This document shows, one piece after another, positions 16,896-25,686 of a stretch of 42,702 bases of DNA (the stretch's first letter is position 1; each line of letters opens with the position of its first letter). The DNA is from an uncultured Sphingomonadales bacterium (lineage in GTDB: Bacteria; Pseudomonadota; Alphaproteobacteria; Sphingomonadales; Sphingomonadaceae). A model generated the notes under the pieces. The model was not told where the DNA came from. It saw nothing but the letters and a program-made list of their open reading frames with translations, and did not search any database. A program made the position numbers and the translations under genes. Location of the stretch: positions 1 to 42,702 of the forward strand of contig CALGEE010000385.1 in assembly GCA_937881525.1 (NCBI GenBank). Reading direction: 5' to 3'.

Positions 16896-16903
16896 AAAGT
16901 TGA

Positions 16904-16937
16904 TAGGATAAATCCTACATGTCTAGGAAATTTCCAA
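16904..16937. promoter_or_regulatory. Two tandem inverted-repeat operators, 20 bp apart
   Basis: TAGGA-TAAA-TCCTA (16904-16917) is a perfect dyad. TAGGA-AATT-TCCAA (16924-16937) repeats it with one mismatch. The starts are exactly 20 bp apart, about two helical turns, which suits cooperative binding by a dimeric repressor. They lie between the candidate -10 and the ribosome site of the S24 regulator gene, so autoregulation is the simplest reading. Confidence 0.6.
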
Positions 16938-16956
16938 TTAAACCAGAGGGATGATT

Positions 16957-17589
16957 ATGGAGGAAGAACCCAGAACAGTTTTGGAGCGCCTGATTGCGCA
17001 GAATGGCGATGATTTCGCGGGCCTGTCCAAGCTCATCGGACGAAATCCAACATATATTCAGCAGTTTATAAAACGTGGCTCCCCGAAAAAATTGGCTGAG
17101 GTGGAGCGTGGCATATTGGCGCGCTATTTCGGCGTCGCAGAAAATATGCTGGGCGGGCCACCGGCGAACGGGGCCAAAACGGGCATTCGCCTCATCCCAA
17201 AACTTGCTGTTGGCGCGTCGGCCGGTCCGGGGGCCATTCCTGATCATGAAACGCCTGCCGGCAAGATTGGTTTTGATGAAAAATGGCTGCGCAAGCAGGG
17301 GCTGGACCCATCCAAGCTCTCGCTTATTCAAGTGGATGGTGATTCGATGTCACCAACGCTGAATCACGGCGACGATATCATGGTGGACAACCGTGTGGCA
17401 GGGGCGATGCGCGATGGCATCCACGTTATCAGGTTCGACGATGTGTTGATGGTCAAACGGCTTGCCAGCGGCCCTGAACGGCGGCTGTCGGTGCTGTCTA
17501 ATAATCCGGCCTATCCGGGGTGGCCAGATGTCGATGGCGCTGCCGTCACGATAATTGGCAGGGTTGTGTGGGCAGGGCGACGGCTCTGA
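16957..17589 (+). CDS. S24-family (LexA/CI-type) transcriptional regulator with HTH and peptidase domains
   Basis: About 210 aa. The N-terminal HTH (NGDDFAGLSKLIGRNPTYIQ QFIKRGSP region) is followed by a C-terminal S24 domain with the catalytic Ser in VDGDSMSPTLNHGD and the Lys in VLMVKRLASG, the autocleavage dyad of LexA, UmuD and CI. VGASAGPGA offers an Ala-Gly bond where such repressors are cut. GAGGG lies 6 nt before the ATG at 16957, so that is preferred over the track ATG at 16951. RecA-stimulated self-cleavage is plausible but inferred. No phage genes are nearby. Targets may include its own promoter and the divergent small-gene pair. Confidence 0.85.
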   Translation: MEEEPRTVLERLIAQNGDDFAGLSKLIGRNPTYIQQFIKRGSPKKLAEVERGILARYFGVAENMLGGPPANGAKTGIRLIPKLAVGASAGPGAIPDHETPAGKIGFDEKWLRKQGLDPSKLSLIQVDGDSMSPTLNHGDDIMVDNRVAGAMRDGIHVIRFDDVLMVKRLASGPERRLSVLSNNPAYPGWPDVDGAAVTIIGRVVWAGRRL

Positions 17590-17629
17590 AGGCTTGCCTC
17601 TGTTGTACTTGTCCGCCACATAAGAGGGC

Positions 17630-18316
17630 ATGTCGCATGTCACATCCACGCCCGCCAAAACGCCGCCGCTTAAGGCCGCGATCATCCCCGTCACACCGCT
17701 GCAGCAAAACTGCACGCTTTTTTGGTGTACCGAAACCAATAAGGGCGCCTTAGTCGACCCGGGCGGTGATCTCGACAAGTTGAAAGCAGCCGTCGCGCAA
17801 ACGGGCGTTCAACTTGAAAAATTATTGGTGACGCATGGCCATCTCGACCATTGCGGGCAAGCTGGAATGCTGGCGCAAGAACTTGGGCTAAAGATTGAAG
17901 GCCCGCATGAGGACGACCGTTTCTGGATTGAGAAGCTGGACGATGACGGCGCGCGCTATGGCATGGAAGCGCATAGCTTCGAGCCCGACCGCTGGTTGGT
18001 TGACGGCGACACCGTGACTGTCGGCAATCTGACGCTCGACGTTATTCACTGCCCCGGCCACACGCCTGGACATATCATTTTCCATCACGGACCCAGTCGC
18101 CTTGCGATTGTCGGCGATGTCTTGTTCCAAGGGTCGATTGGCCGCACAGATTTTCCGCGCGGCAATCACGCCGATCTGATTAATGCGATCACGACGAAAT
18201 TATGGCCGTTGGGGGATGATGTTACGTTCATCCCCGGTCACGGCCCCACTAGCCAGTTCGGCTATGAGCGCCAGCACAACGCCTTTGTGGCAGACGATGT
18301 GCTGGCTGCCCGTTGA
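17630..18316 (+). CDS. MBL-fold metallohydrolase (glyoxalase II-like)
   Basis: A 228-aa metallo-beta-lactamase-fold hydrolase. The metal motif is THGHLDHCGQ (HxHxDH), with further ligands in HCPGHTPGHIIF, IVGDVLFQGSIGRTD and FIPGHGP. This pattern fits the YcbL/glyoxalase II-like group that hydrolyses thioesters such as S-lactoylglutathione; the substrate is inferred. It follows the S24 regulator by 40 nt on the same strand and may be cotranscribed. It converges on the MAPEG gene with 1 nt between stops. The start choice is uncertain because GAGGG is very close to the ATG. Confidence 0.9.
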   Translation: MSHVTSTPAKTPPLKAAIIPVTPLQQNCTLFWCTETNKGALVDPGGDLDKLKAAVAQTGVQLEKLLVTHGHLDHCGQAGMLAQELGLKIEGPHEDDRFWIEKLDDDGARYGMEAHSFEPDRWLVDGDTVTVGNLTLDVIHCPGHTPGHIIFHHGPSRLAIVGDVLFQGSIGRTDFPRGNHADLINAITTKLWPLGDDVTFIPGHGPTSQFGYERQHNAFVADDVLAAR

Positions 18317-18317
18317 T

Positions 18318-18713
18318 TTAAAGCGCGGTGTAGACGCTCCACAGGGCCCAGCCGGCTAGACCAAGCAAAATGACCATCGTTGTCAGCGTGCCAACCATCC
18401 GGCCCTTGCCAAGCGATCCGCCATCCATGCCTAAGCCATGGGCGAGACGACCGATGATGTAAGCGATGCCAAGGCCCCACAGCCAGTTATTCGTTCCGCT
18501 GGTCGCCTCGAGCGCGGCAATCAGAACCAAGACGAAAGGTGCGCTCTCGACGAAATTTGCGTGCGCCCGCATCCGGCGGATGACAAATTCATTGCCGCCA
18601 TCGCCAATCGAGACGCTCTCTTTTGTGCGTGCCTGGCCGCAACGGATCATCATCCAGATATTCACTAACGCTGCTCCTGCGGCGATTGTGAGGGTTACGG
18701 GTAAACTCAACAT
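18318..18713 (-). CDS. MAPEG-family membrane protein
   Basis: A 131-aa protein with four predicted membrane helices and the MAPEG pattern. The N-terminal helix is LPVTLTIAAGAALVNIWMMI, then a loop with RMRAHANFVESAPFVLVLIA (the Glu-rich glutathione-site region), YIIGRLAHGLGM and a C-terminal helix. Family members are glutathione transferases or peroxidases and eicosanoid enzymes; the bacterial role is usually unknown. GGGAGAG precedes the ATG by 5 nt. It is divergent from rpmF across about 200 nt. Confidence 0.87.
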   Translation of the reverse strand: MLSLPVTLTIAAGAALVNIWMMIRCGQARTKESVSIGDGGNEFVIRRMRAHANFVESAPFVLVLIAALEATSGTNNWLWGLGIAYIIGRLAHGLGMDGGSLGKGRMVGTLTTMVILLGLAGWALWSVYTAL

Positions 18714-18841
18714 ATATTCTCTCCCTGTTTGTGCTGGCGTGCTTAACTGCTATCTCTCGGCTTGCAAAGCACCGAAAAACAAGTATAGCGCGCCGCTCAC
18801 ACAGACATGTGCGGATGAATGAGGCGGATTCTGGCGATTGC

Positions 18842-18870
18842 TTGCCACGACCATCTCTTTCGCCTAGCAT
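18842..18870 (+). promoter_or_regulatory. Candidate promoter for the rpmF-plsX-fabH-ihfA-merR genes
   Basis: TTGCCA (18842-18847), a 17-nt spacer and TAGCAT (18865-18870) form a plausible sigma-70-type promoter about 40 nt before rpmF. It is the best match in the 198-nt divergent region with MAPEG. Confidence 0.4.
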
Positions 18871-18911
18871 GGCATAGAATTTATTGATTTTGAAATGGAA
18901 CAGGTGCCGAA

Positions 18912-19088
18912 ATGGCTGTCCCCAAAAGAAAAACATCTCCTTCGAAGCGCGGTATGCGCCGCAGCCATGATTCGCTTAAAGTTGCTGCCTATCAAGAATG
19001 CGCCAATTGTGGTGAACTGAAGCGTCCGCACCATTTGTGCGATGCTTGTGGTCATTATAATGGCCGCGAAGTGGTGGCAGTCGCCTAA
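18912..19088 (+). CDS. rpmF: 50S ribosomal protein L32
   Basis: At 58 aa it falls below the ORF-track cutoff, but it reads cleanly: [20 protein letters not shown], then two Cys pairs (CANC and CDAC) of the zinc-ribbon and GHYNGREVV. This is a complete bacterial L32, a component of the large subunit near the peptidyl-transferase region. It begins the classic rpmF-plsX-fabH order, which ties ribosome and fatty-acid synthesis together. The DUF177 (yceD-like) gene that often precedes rpmF in alphaproteobacteria is not here. Confidence 0.97.
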   Translation: MAVPKRKTSPSKRGMRRSHDSLKVAAYQECANCGELKRPHHLCDACGHYNGREVVAVA

Positions 19089-19110
19089 TCCTTTTACAGG
19101 AGAATAGCTG

Positions 19111-20136
19111 GTGTCAATGAAACCGCGTATCGCCATTGACGCGATGGGCGGCGATGAAGGTGTCCCTGTGATGATCGCAGGTGCGGCTTTGGCACGTCAC
19201 CGGCACGAAAGCTTTGAGTTCCTGCTGGTGGGCGATGAGACGCAGATTAAGTCCGCGCTCGACAAGCATCCCAATCTGCGCGCTGCTTCCGAAATCCTGC
19301 ACAGCGATATTGTCGTCACCCCTGACGACAAGGTCAGTGCGGCCTTACGCAAGGCAAAGACCAGCTCAATGGGCATGGCAATTAACGCCGTGAAATCTGG
19401 CGATGCCAGCGCGGCTGTCAGCGGCGGCAATACCGGGGCGTTAATGGCAACGGCCAAGCTTGCCCTGCGCACCATGCCCGGTATCGACCGGCCAGCGCTT
19501 TCTGCTTTGTTGCCGACACTGGAAGACACCGATGTGGTGATGCTCGATCTGGGCGCGAACACCGAGTGCGAAGCCAAAAATCTTTTGCAGTTCGCTATCA
19601 TGGGCGCCGCATATTCGCGTATCATTTTTGGATTTGATCGTCCGCGTGTCCGGTTGTTGAATATCGGGACCGAGGAAATGAAGGGTACAGAATCGCTTCG
19701 TGATGCGGCCCAGCACCTGCGTGATGCCACTGGGCTGCATATGGATTTTCAAGGTTTTGTTGAGGCTGATAAGATCAACCGCGGTGAATGTGATGTTGTC
19801 GTGTGCGATGGCTTCACCGGCAATATCGCCTTGAAATCTATTGAGGGCACCGCACGCTTTGTAACAGACCTTTTGCGCCGGGCATTCACCAGCTCTATCC
19901 GTTCTAAATTCGGGTTCCTTGTGTCGCGACCAGCGACGGAGTTGCTGCGGCATCATCTTGACCCCAACAACCATAATGGCGCGGTTTTCATGGGTTTGAA
20001 TGGTGTCGTCGTAAAAAGCCATGGCAGCGCGAATATCAAAGGTGTGGCGCATGCAGTCGAGGTCGCGGCCCGGCTCGTTGAAGAGGATATCACGGCACGT
20101 ATCACGCAAGATCTGGCGCGGGTGCAGGCGGGGTGA
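19111..20136 (+). CDS. plsX: Phosphate acyltransferase PlsX
   Basis: PlsX makes acyl-phosphate from acyl-ACP for phospholipid synthesis. The 341-aa sequence opens with [11 protein letters not shown] and continues with the family blocks [33 protein letters not shown] and [17 protein letters not shown] at 19111 has AGGAG 8 nt upstream and is preferred over ATG 19117. It follows rpmF by 22 nt, and its stop overlaps the fabH GTG by 4 nt. Confidence 0.97.
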   Translation: MSMKPRIAIDAMGGDEGVPVMIAGAALARHRHESFEFLLVGDETQIKSALDKHPNLRAASEILHSDIVVTPDDKVSAALRKAKTSSMGMAINAVKSGDASAAVSGGNTGALMATAKLALRTMPGIDRPALSALLPTLEDTDVVMLDLGANTECEAKNLLQFAIMGAAYSRIIFGFDRPRVRLLNIGTEEMKGTESLRDAAQHLRDATGLHMDFQGFVEADKINRGECDVVVCDGFTGNIALKSIEGTARFVTDLLRRAFTSSIRSKFGFLVSRPATELLRHHLDPNNHNGAVFMGLNGVVVKSHGSANIKGVAHAVEVAARLVEEDITARITQDLARVQAG

Positions 20137-21101
20137 CTGAAGTCGCTCTTCGCGCCGTTATCAAAGGCACTGGGTCGGCGCTTCCACGCAACCGCGTGTC
20201 TAACGCCGATCTTGCGGCGAAGGTTGATACCACTGACGAATGGATCACCGAGCGCACGGGCATAAAGTTCCGACATATTGCAGAGCCCGATGAAACGACA
20301 TCCACGCTCGCTACGCAAGCTGCCCGCAATGCGCTTGATGCCGCCGGCATGCAGGCAAGCGACATTGACCTCATCATCCTTGCGACCGCAACGCCCGATC
20401 AGACCTTTCCTGCATCTGCCACGCTGGTGCAGCACGCGCTTGGCTGCAATGGCGGCGTTGCCTTTGACGTGGCGGCGGTTTGCTCTGGCTTTCTGTATGC
20501 CTTTTCAGTCGCCGAAAGCATGATCCGCGCGGGGTCCGCCACCAATGCATTGGTCATCGGCGCGGAAACTTTCAGCCGCATCCTTGATTGGGAAGACCGA
20601 ACTACCTGTGTGCTGTTCGGTGATGGTGCTGGCGCCGTTGTTTTATCAGGCGAAGTGGGCATTCGCGGCGCGCTGGCGACGAAATTGCATGCCGATGGGC
20701 AACATAACGAATTGTTACATGTTGATGGCGGCCCGTCCACCACGGGCACTGTCGGCAAATTGCGGATGAAGGGTCGGGAAGTTTTCCGTCACGCCGTAAC
20801 CAATCTTACCAGTGTCCTTCATGAGGTTCTGGCATCCACCGACCTTACCGCAGAGGATATAGACTGGGTCGTGCCCCATCAGGCAAATGCCCGGATTATA
20901 GAGGCAACAGCCAAGAAACTTGCGCTTGATCCAAGCAAAGTGGTTATGACTGTCGACCAGCATGCAAACACATCTGCGGCGTCTGTTCCTCTCGCTCTGG
21001 ATGTCGCCGTGCGCGACGGACGGATCAAACAGGGTAACATAATCGTTATCGAAGCCATGGGTGGCGGGTTTACATGGGGGGCGTCAATCGTCCGAATGTA
21101 G
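20133..21101 (+). CDS. fabH: 3-oxoacyl-ACP synthase III (FabH)
   Basis: FabH starts fatty-acid synthesis by condensing acetyl-CoA with malonyl-ACP. The Cys-His-Asn triad is visible: [12 protein letters not shown] (Cys about 117), [10 protein letters not shown] and HANTSAAS. The GTG start overlaps the plsX stop (GTGA), indicating translational coupling. Length (322 aa) is standard. An AT-rich region follows before ihfA. Confidence 0.97.
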   Translation: MTEVALRAVIKGTGSALPRNRVSNADLAAKVDTTDEWITERTGIKFRHIAEPDETTSTLATQAARNALDAAGMQASDIDLIILATATPDQTFPASATLVQHALGCNGGVAFDVAAVCSGFLYAFSVAESMIRAGSATNALVIGAETFSRILDWEDRTTCVLFGDGAGAVVLSGEVGIRGALATKLHADGQHNELLHVDGGPSTTGTVGKLRMKGREVFRHAVTNLTSVLHEVLASTDLTAEDIDWVVPHQANARIIEATAKKLALDPSKVVMTVDQHANTSAASVPLALDVAVRDGRIKQGNIIVIEAMGGGFTWGASIVRM

Positions 21102-21123
21102 CAAGTTTTACGATATGGTGGTT

Positions 21124-21147
21124 TTACAATTATGAATTTTATTGTAA
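21124..21147. repeat. 7-bp inverted repeat in the AT-rich fabH-ihfA gap
   Basis: TTACAAT (21124-21130) and ATTGTAA (21141-21147) are perfect complements around a 10-nt AT-rich centre. It lies about 45 nt before the ihfA start. It could be an operator or part of an internal promoter; no clear -35 box accompanies it. Confidence 0.3.
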
Positions 21148-21190
21148 GTAAATGCCAAATCCATCAGAAGTCGCAGGTCCGGAGACGAAA

Positions 21191-21481
21191 ATGGTTGATA
21201 CAGGTACTTTAACGCGCGCCGATTTGGCCGAGATGCTTAACCGTCAAATAGGTTTGTCGCGTGCAGATTCCGCCGCGATGATTGAGTCCATACTTGATCA
21301 TATGACCGCTGCATTGCTAGGCGGTGACAATGTTAAAATTTCTGGTTTCGGAACCTTTGTTCTTCGGGACAAGGGGCAGCGCATTGGCCGCAACCCGAAA
21401 ACCGGTGTTGAAGTGCCAATCACGCCGCGCAGAGTGCTTACATTTCGGGCCAGCCAAGGCATGCGACAAAAGGTAAAATAA
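21191..21481 (+). CDS. ihfA: Integration host factor subunit alpha
   Basis: IHF-alpha pairs with IhfB to bend DNA sharply at specific sites. The HU/IHF fold is evident: [20 protein letters not shown], the signature [23 protein letters not shown] and [18 protein letters not shown]. The track start at 21152 adds 13 residues and lacks a ribosome site. ATG 21191 has GGAG 6 nt upstream and gives the usual 96 aa. It sits in the conserved plsX-fabH-ihfA-merR order; merR follows after 6 nt. Confidence 0.93.
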   Translation: MVDTGTLTRADLAEMLNRQIGLSRADSAAMIESILDHMTAALLGGDNVKISGFGTFVLRDKGQRIGRNPKTGVEVPITPRRVLTFRASQGMRQKVK

Positions 21482-21487
21482 CAGTCT

Positions 21488-21853
21488 ATGCGCGAAAAAT
21501 CGGCCGACGCCTTTCGAACAATTGGTGAAATGGCAGAGGCCTTGGGCGTTCGCACGCATATATTGCGGTATTGGGAAGAGCAGTTTCCGATGCTGAAGCC
21601 GCTCACGCGCGCTGGCGGTCGGCGCCTGTATCGCCCTGAAGATGTCGCTTTGCTGCATAACATTCATCGCTTGCTCTATAGCGAAGGCTATACGGTAAAA
21701 GGCGCACGGCGCTTTCTGACAGTGGGTGAAGCCCATATTGCAGCGCCCGCTGCTGTAGACGCGCCTGCGCCCTTTACCTCAGCGCCGGTTTTTGGCGTCG
21801 CAGCGCTCCGCGCTGTGCGCGATCGGCTCGCGGCAGCTTTGGCCGCAGCCTGA
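21488..21853 (+). CDS. MerR-family transcriptional regulator
   Basis: A 121-aa MerR protein with the N-terminal winged [29 protein letters not shown], then [21 protein letters not shown]. No C-terminal Cys effector site is visible, unlike metal-sensing MerR proteins; the tail is Ala-rich. It is the usual partner immediately downstream of ihfA in alphaproteobacteria. Target genes are unknown. It converges on the GNAT gene with no intergenic bases. Confidence 0.9.
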   Translation: MREKSADAFRTIGEMAEALGVRTHILRYWEEQFPMLKPLTRAGGRRLYRPEDVALLHNIHRLLYSEGYTVKGARRFLTVGEAHIAAPAAVDAPAPFTSAPVFGVAALRAVRDRLAAALAAA

Positions 21854-22374
21854 TTAATCCATATTTCGGACGTAGACCAAGTCTCGGAAAGGCACTGAGC
21901 CTACCATGAAGACCGTTTCGCCAATAGCCGCAAAGCCGGCCCTTTCGTAAAAGCCGATGGCGCGGACATTTTTTCATAGACGGACAGCAGCAGACGTTTC
22001 GCTCTGCGTTTCTCGGCCACCGCGAAAACGAGTTCTAACAGTCCTTTGCCGTTCCCGCTGCCCTGCCATGGACCCAGCAAATAGATTCGTTTCAGTTCGA
22101 TGTCGCAATCTTGCTGCAACGCAGGATGTGCAGCTGGCGTGATCATGGCATAACCGACAGGCGCGCCCAGCGGGGTTTCGCCCATCAATATATCGTTGGC
22201 CGGATCACGGAGCGCCTGTGCGTAATATTCGGCACTATGTTCTTGCCGCAAATGCTCGATCATCGGTTGGCCGGGATGGTCAAAGGCGAAGGTTGCCATG
22301 AAAGTTGCCGCGCCAAGATAAGCGAGCGCTTCTGCATCACCCACATCCGCATCGCGCCAAATAATGGGCGTCAT
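21854..22374 (-). pseudogene. GNAT-family N-acetyltransferase, frameshifted near its C-terminus
   Basis: The first part (about 133 aa) is a normal GNAT with the acetyl-CoA loop region LKRIYLLGPWQGSGNGKGLLEL and LLLSVYEK. The frame then breaks at a run of six T on the plus strand (21969-21974). One more base would restore NVRAIGFYERAGFAAIGETV and carry the frame to a TAA at 21854-21856. As written the ORF ends early at 21901 with an unrelated tail. The loss covers the conserved final strands of the fold. The start overlaps the sixA-like stop by 4 nt. A homopolymer sequencing error is possible, since only one base is missing. Confidence 0.75.
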
Positions 22375-22916
22375 TCGTCTTCAGGTCCAAGGTCGGGGTC
22401 AAGATCGCGTGGACGGATAAAGTGTGTGAGTTGCCCGCACCGGCGCTCGACGTCCGCCCAGTGCGCGATGTTCAGCTCCATCCGCGCGATAGCTGCGGTG
22501 GGATATTTCTCCCATACCAGATCGCGCAAGGGCGATGTGCCATCGTCAGGGCACAGATCGAATACCAAGTCTTCGAGCCCGGGATTGTGACCGACCATCA
22601 GCATGTTTTTATGTTCGTCGGCTTGATCGTGCAGCACATCCATTAATGTCGCGGATGACGCTAGATAAATCCGGCGGTCCCAGTTTGGATCCACCTGCGC
22701 GCTAGCTCCCTTAACGAACTCGTCAATCGTTTCAATCACCCTCACGGCAGGACTGGCAACCACATGATCGAAGGTCAGGCCGTTGCGTTTTACCCAAATG
22801 CCCATCGTCAAGGCCGCCTTTTCACCGCGTTTGTTTAGCGGGCGGTCGAAATCGCGCGGTCCGGCGTCATCCCAACTCGACTTTGCGTGGCGAAACAAGG
22901 TGAGGGTCAATGTCAA
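22371..22916 (-). CDS. SixA-type histidine phosphatase
   Basis: A 181-aa phosphoglycerate-mutase-fold phosphatase. The catalytic motif is FRHAKSSWDDAG, the RHG-type variant typical of SixA, with DFDRPLNKRGEKAA next and the second His in MLMVGHNPGLEDLV. SixA dephosphorylates histidine phosphocarrier domains in E. coli; the substrate here is not known. The start appears to be TTG at 22916, overlapping the helicase stop by 4 nt (TTGA). Its own stop overlaps the GNAT ATG, so the three genes form one coupled unit. Confidence 0.88.
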   Translation of the reverse strand: MTLTLTLFRHAKSSWDDAGPRDFDRPLNKRGEKAALTMGIWVKRNGLTFDHVVASPAVRVIETIDEFVKGASAQVDPNWDRRIYLASSATLMDVLHDQADEHKNMLMVGHNPGLEDLVFDLCPDDGTSPLRDLVWEKYPTAAIARMELNIAHWADVERRCGQLTHFIRPRDLDPDLGPEDE

Positions 22917-25648
22917 ATCGGGTTGATCTCTTCCAACTGGTTCCCCACCTCCTGCCGCAAATTTGTGTCAGACGAAAGTCCAGATTTTATCGAACGGACG
23001 GCTTCTTCCAAGGTAACGCGGCGAATGGGGGTGCCGGCCGGGAAAGCAGACAAAAGCCGGCTAGGCACTGCCGATGACAAAAGCACGAAATGCCCCTTGT
23101 CACCAGCGCTGCGGATAAGGCGGCCAAAGGCCTGCGCCATTTTTGCGCGGATGATCCGATCATCAAAATCAATTCCGCCATTTTTCAGCCGGCGGGCGCG
23201 GTGCAATATGTCGGGGCGCGGCCACGGAATTTGCTCCATGACAACCAACCGCAGCGAATGGCCCGGAACATCCACCCCGTCGCGCAGTGCATCGGTTCCA
23301 AGTAAACTTGCATGCGGATCATCGCGGAAAATATCGACGAGTGTCCCGGTGTCTATGGGGTCGACATGCTGCGCATAGAGCGGCAAGCCATCACGCGCCA
23401 AGCGGTCCGCGATACGGGCATAAGTTGAACGCAATCGCAGTATGGCTGTAAACAGGCCAAGCACACCGCCGCCCGACGCGGTGATCAACGCGGCATAGGC
23501 ACCGGCCAAGGCGGCAGGGTCGCCCTTTTTGACATCAGTGACGATCAACACCTCCGCCTGCGCGGTGTAATCAAACGGGCTGATGGCGGAGAAATGCGTG
23601 GCTGGCTTTTCAAGATGTGCAGCGCCCGTCCGCGCTTCCGCATTTTTCCAGTCGCCGCCACTGCGCAAGGTGGCCGATGTTGCGAGCACGCCATGGCTTG
23701 GCTTAAGGACGATTTCGGCCACGGGCTTCATGGGGTCAAGCCAGCGCCGGTGCATGCCGATGTCGATTTCGCGTCCTTCAAACCGTTCAATGCCAAGCCA
23801 GTCGACATATTCGGGGTCAACCGGGCCGACGGCGCGCGCCAACATGGAAATCCATGAACGCAATGTGTCAATGCGCCAGCTTAGGCTCGCCGTTGCGCCC
23901 TCAACGCGCGCGCGCGCGCTGCCATCGAGCCAATCGGGTGGATCGGCTATCATTGCCTCCAACCGTTGCCCAAGCACCGTAAGCGGCCTTGCCAGAGCCT
24001 CAAGCGCGATGGCAGCATCTGCCGCCGCGTCGACAACGCCAGCGTCGGGATCAGCAAGTTCCGTTTCCAGACCATAGCCGCTTTCGGTGGCGTTGGTTTC
24101 GTCGCGGGCAAATACCATCGCGCGGATCGCGGCAAGCAAGCGCTCCACAGGGCCAGACGGGGTGCCTTCGCCCAAGCGGGCAAGCCAGCCTTCGCCGGGC
24201 AGCGCTTCGGCAGCGACGCGGGCCATCTCAATGGCAAGGCCGCCTTCTTCATCATAAGATGCCACATCTGCAAGGCGCGCCGAAAGCCCGCGCCGCCGTC
24301 CCCGTGCTTTGCCTTCGGGGCCAATGACCCAGCGGCGCAACTCAATGTTCTCCTGCCCTGTCAGTGCTGCGGCGAACATGGAATCTGCGGCATCAAACAA
24401 ATGATGGCTTTCATCAAAGATGATGCGGCTTGGCCGGTTTTGTTCGTCACGGCCACGCGCGGCGTTGACCATCATCAGCGCGTGATTGGCAATAACAATT
24501 TCCGCCTGAACCGACGCACGCGTGGCGCGCTCAATAAAGCATTTTTTATAATGTGGGCATCCTGCATAAATGCATTCGCCCCGCCGGTCGGTCAAAGCGG
24601 TGGAGCCATTGCGCCGGAATAAGGTCGGCAGCCAACCGGGCAAATCGCCGCCGATCATATCGCCGTCATGCGAATACGCCGCCCAACGCGCTACCAGATG
24701 CGCAAGGATTGCCGCACGTCCGGCAAAGCCGCCTTGCAACGCGTCCTCCAGGTTCAGCAGGCAGAGATAATTTTCGCGCCCCTTGCGCACCACGACCTTG
24801 GATTTGAATGTCTCATGGTCGGGGTAAAGGCGCTTTGCCTCGCGCACCAACTGGCGCTGGAGCGCTTTAGTAAAGGTGGAAATCCACACCGTTCCGTCGG
24901 CGGCGGTCGCCCAAAGGCTTGCGGGCGCCAGATAGCCAAGCGTCTTACCAATGCCTGTGCCAGCCTCAGCCAGCAGCATATTGGGTTCGCCCTTGCGCGA
25001 ACGCGGCGCGAAAATTTGCGCTGCTGCTTGCGCAAAATCCCTTTGCCCTTGGCGCGTTTCGGCAGAACCGCCGACCAGCGACGCGAGCCTTTCCTGCACG
25101 GCATCGGCCGCAAGCGTTACCACGCGGGGTGGCGTGCGGGGCGGCGCCACTTCCCATTCGGGCAAGCGGCTGAACAGCCATCGTTCGGGGCGCTCGGGCT
25201 TTTTAAGCTGCGCCAATACCAGATTTGCCCACGGCCAGCGCAGCCGCATCAGTGCTTGTGCTGAATCCCAAGCGCCTTCGCGTTCGGCCCATGCCGCATC
25301 GCCCAGCACCGACAGCAAACAGCGCGTCGCCACGAGGAGAAACGGCGGAACCTCCTGATCGGTTGCCGGTGCAGTCAGGCCCAAGGCCTTCGCCAAACCT
25401 TTGGGTGTGGGCACAGCAAACCGCGCGGGATATATAAAAGCGTATAACTCCAAAACGTCGAAGCCCGACAAATCAGCATAGCCAAGCCGCTGCGCAACCA
25501 AGGGCGCATTCAGCATGATCATTGGCGTTTCTGCCGCACGACCGGCCGCCTCGCCCTTGCCAATTGTTTTTACAGGCCCGTCTCTGGTGCCCATCCAAAT
25601 ACCGGCATGGCTTGCATGGAGCGCAGGAAAGGCTAGGGGAGTTTCCAT
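22913..25648 (-). CDS. DinG/XPD-type ATP-dependent DNA helicase with iron-sulfur motif
   Basis: A superfamily 2 helicase of about 911 aa. It has Walker A AEAGTGIGKTLGYLAPA, the Asp-Glu box IIFDESHHLFDA, and four Cys placed for an Fe-S cluster (YLCLL, then ECIYAGCPHYKKCF), as in DinG and XPD. Motif VI-like residues lie in KMAQAFGRLIRSAGDKGHF. DinG-type helicases unwind R-loops and damaged or G4 DNA. The track start at 25720 is too early; ATG 25648 (METPLAFPALH) has AGGG upstream. Start-to-start distance to lysS is only 38 nt. sixA and GNAT follow with 4-nt overlaps. Confidence 0.88.
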   Translation of the reverse strand: METPLAFPALHASHAGIWMGTRDGPVKTIGKGEAAGRAAETPMIMLNAPLVAQRLGYADLSGFDVLELYAFIYPARFAVPTPKGLAKALGLTAPATDQEVPPFLLVATRCLLSVLGDAAWAEREGAWDSAQALMRLRWPWANLVLAQLKKPERPERWLFSRLPEWEVAPPRTPPRVVTLAADAVQERLASLVGGSAETRQGQRDFAQAAAQIFAPRSRKGEPNMLLAEAGTGIGKTLGYLAPASLWATAADGTVWISTFTKALQRQLVREAKRLYPDHETFKSKVVVRKGRENYLCLLNLEDALQGGFAGRAAILAHLVARWAAYSHDGDMIGGDLPGWLPTLFRRNGSTALTDRRGECIYAGCPHYKKCFIERATRASVQAEIVIANHALMMVNAARGRDEQNRPSRIIFDESHHLFDAADSMFAAALTGQENIELRRWVIGPEGKARGRRRGLSARLADVASYDEEGGLAIEMARVAAEALPGEGWLARLGEGTPSGPVERLLAAIRAMVFARDETNATESGYGLETELADPDAGVVDAAADAAIALEALARPLTVLGQRLEAMIADPPDWLDGSARARVEGATASLSWRIDTLRSWISMLARAVGPVDPEYVDWLGIERFEGREIDIGMHRRWLDPMKPVAEIVLKPSHGVLATSATLRSGGDWKNAEARTGAAHLEKPATHFSAISPFDYTAQAEVLIVTDVKKGDPAALAGAYAALITASGGGVLGLFTAILRLRSTYARIADRLARDGLPLYAQHVDPIDTGTLVDIFRDDPHASLLGTDALRDGVDVPGHSLRLVVMEQIPWPRPDILHRARRLKNGGIDFDDRIIRAKMAQAFGRLIRSAGDKGHFVLLSSAVPSRLLSAFPAGTPIRRVTLEEAVRSIKSGLSSDTNLRQEVGNQLEEINPI

Positions 25649-25686
25649 TAGCCCTGATAGGCGTATTTGGAACGAAAGAGCAACAC

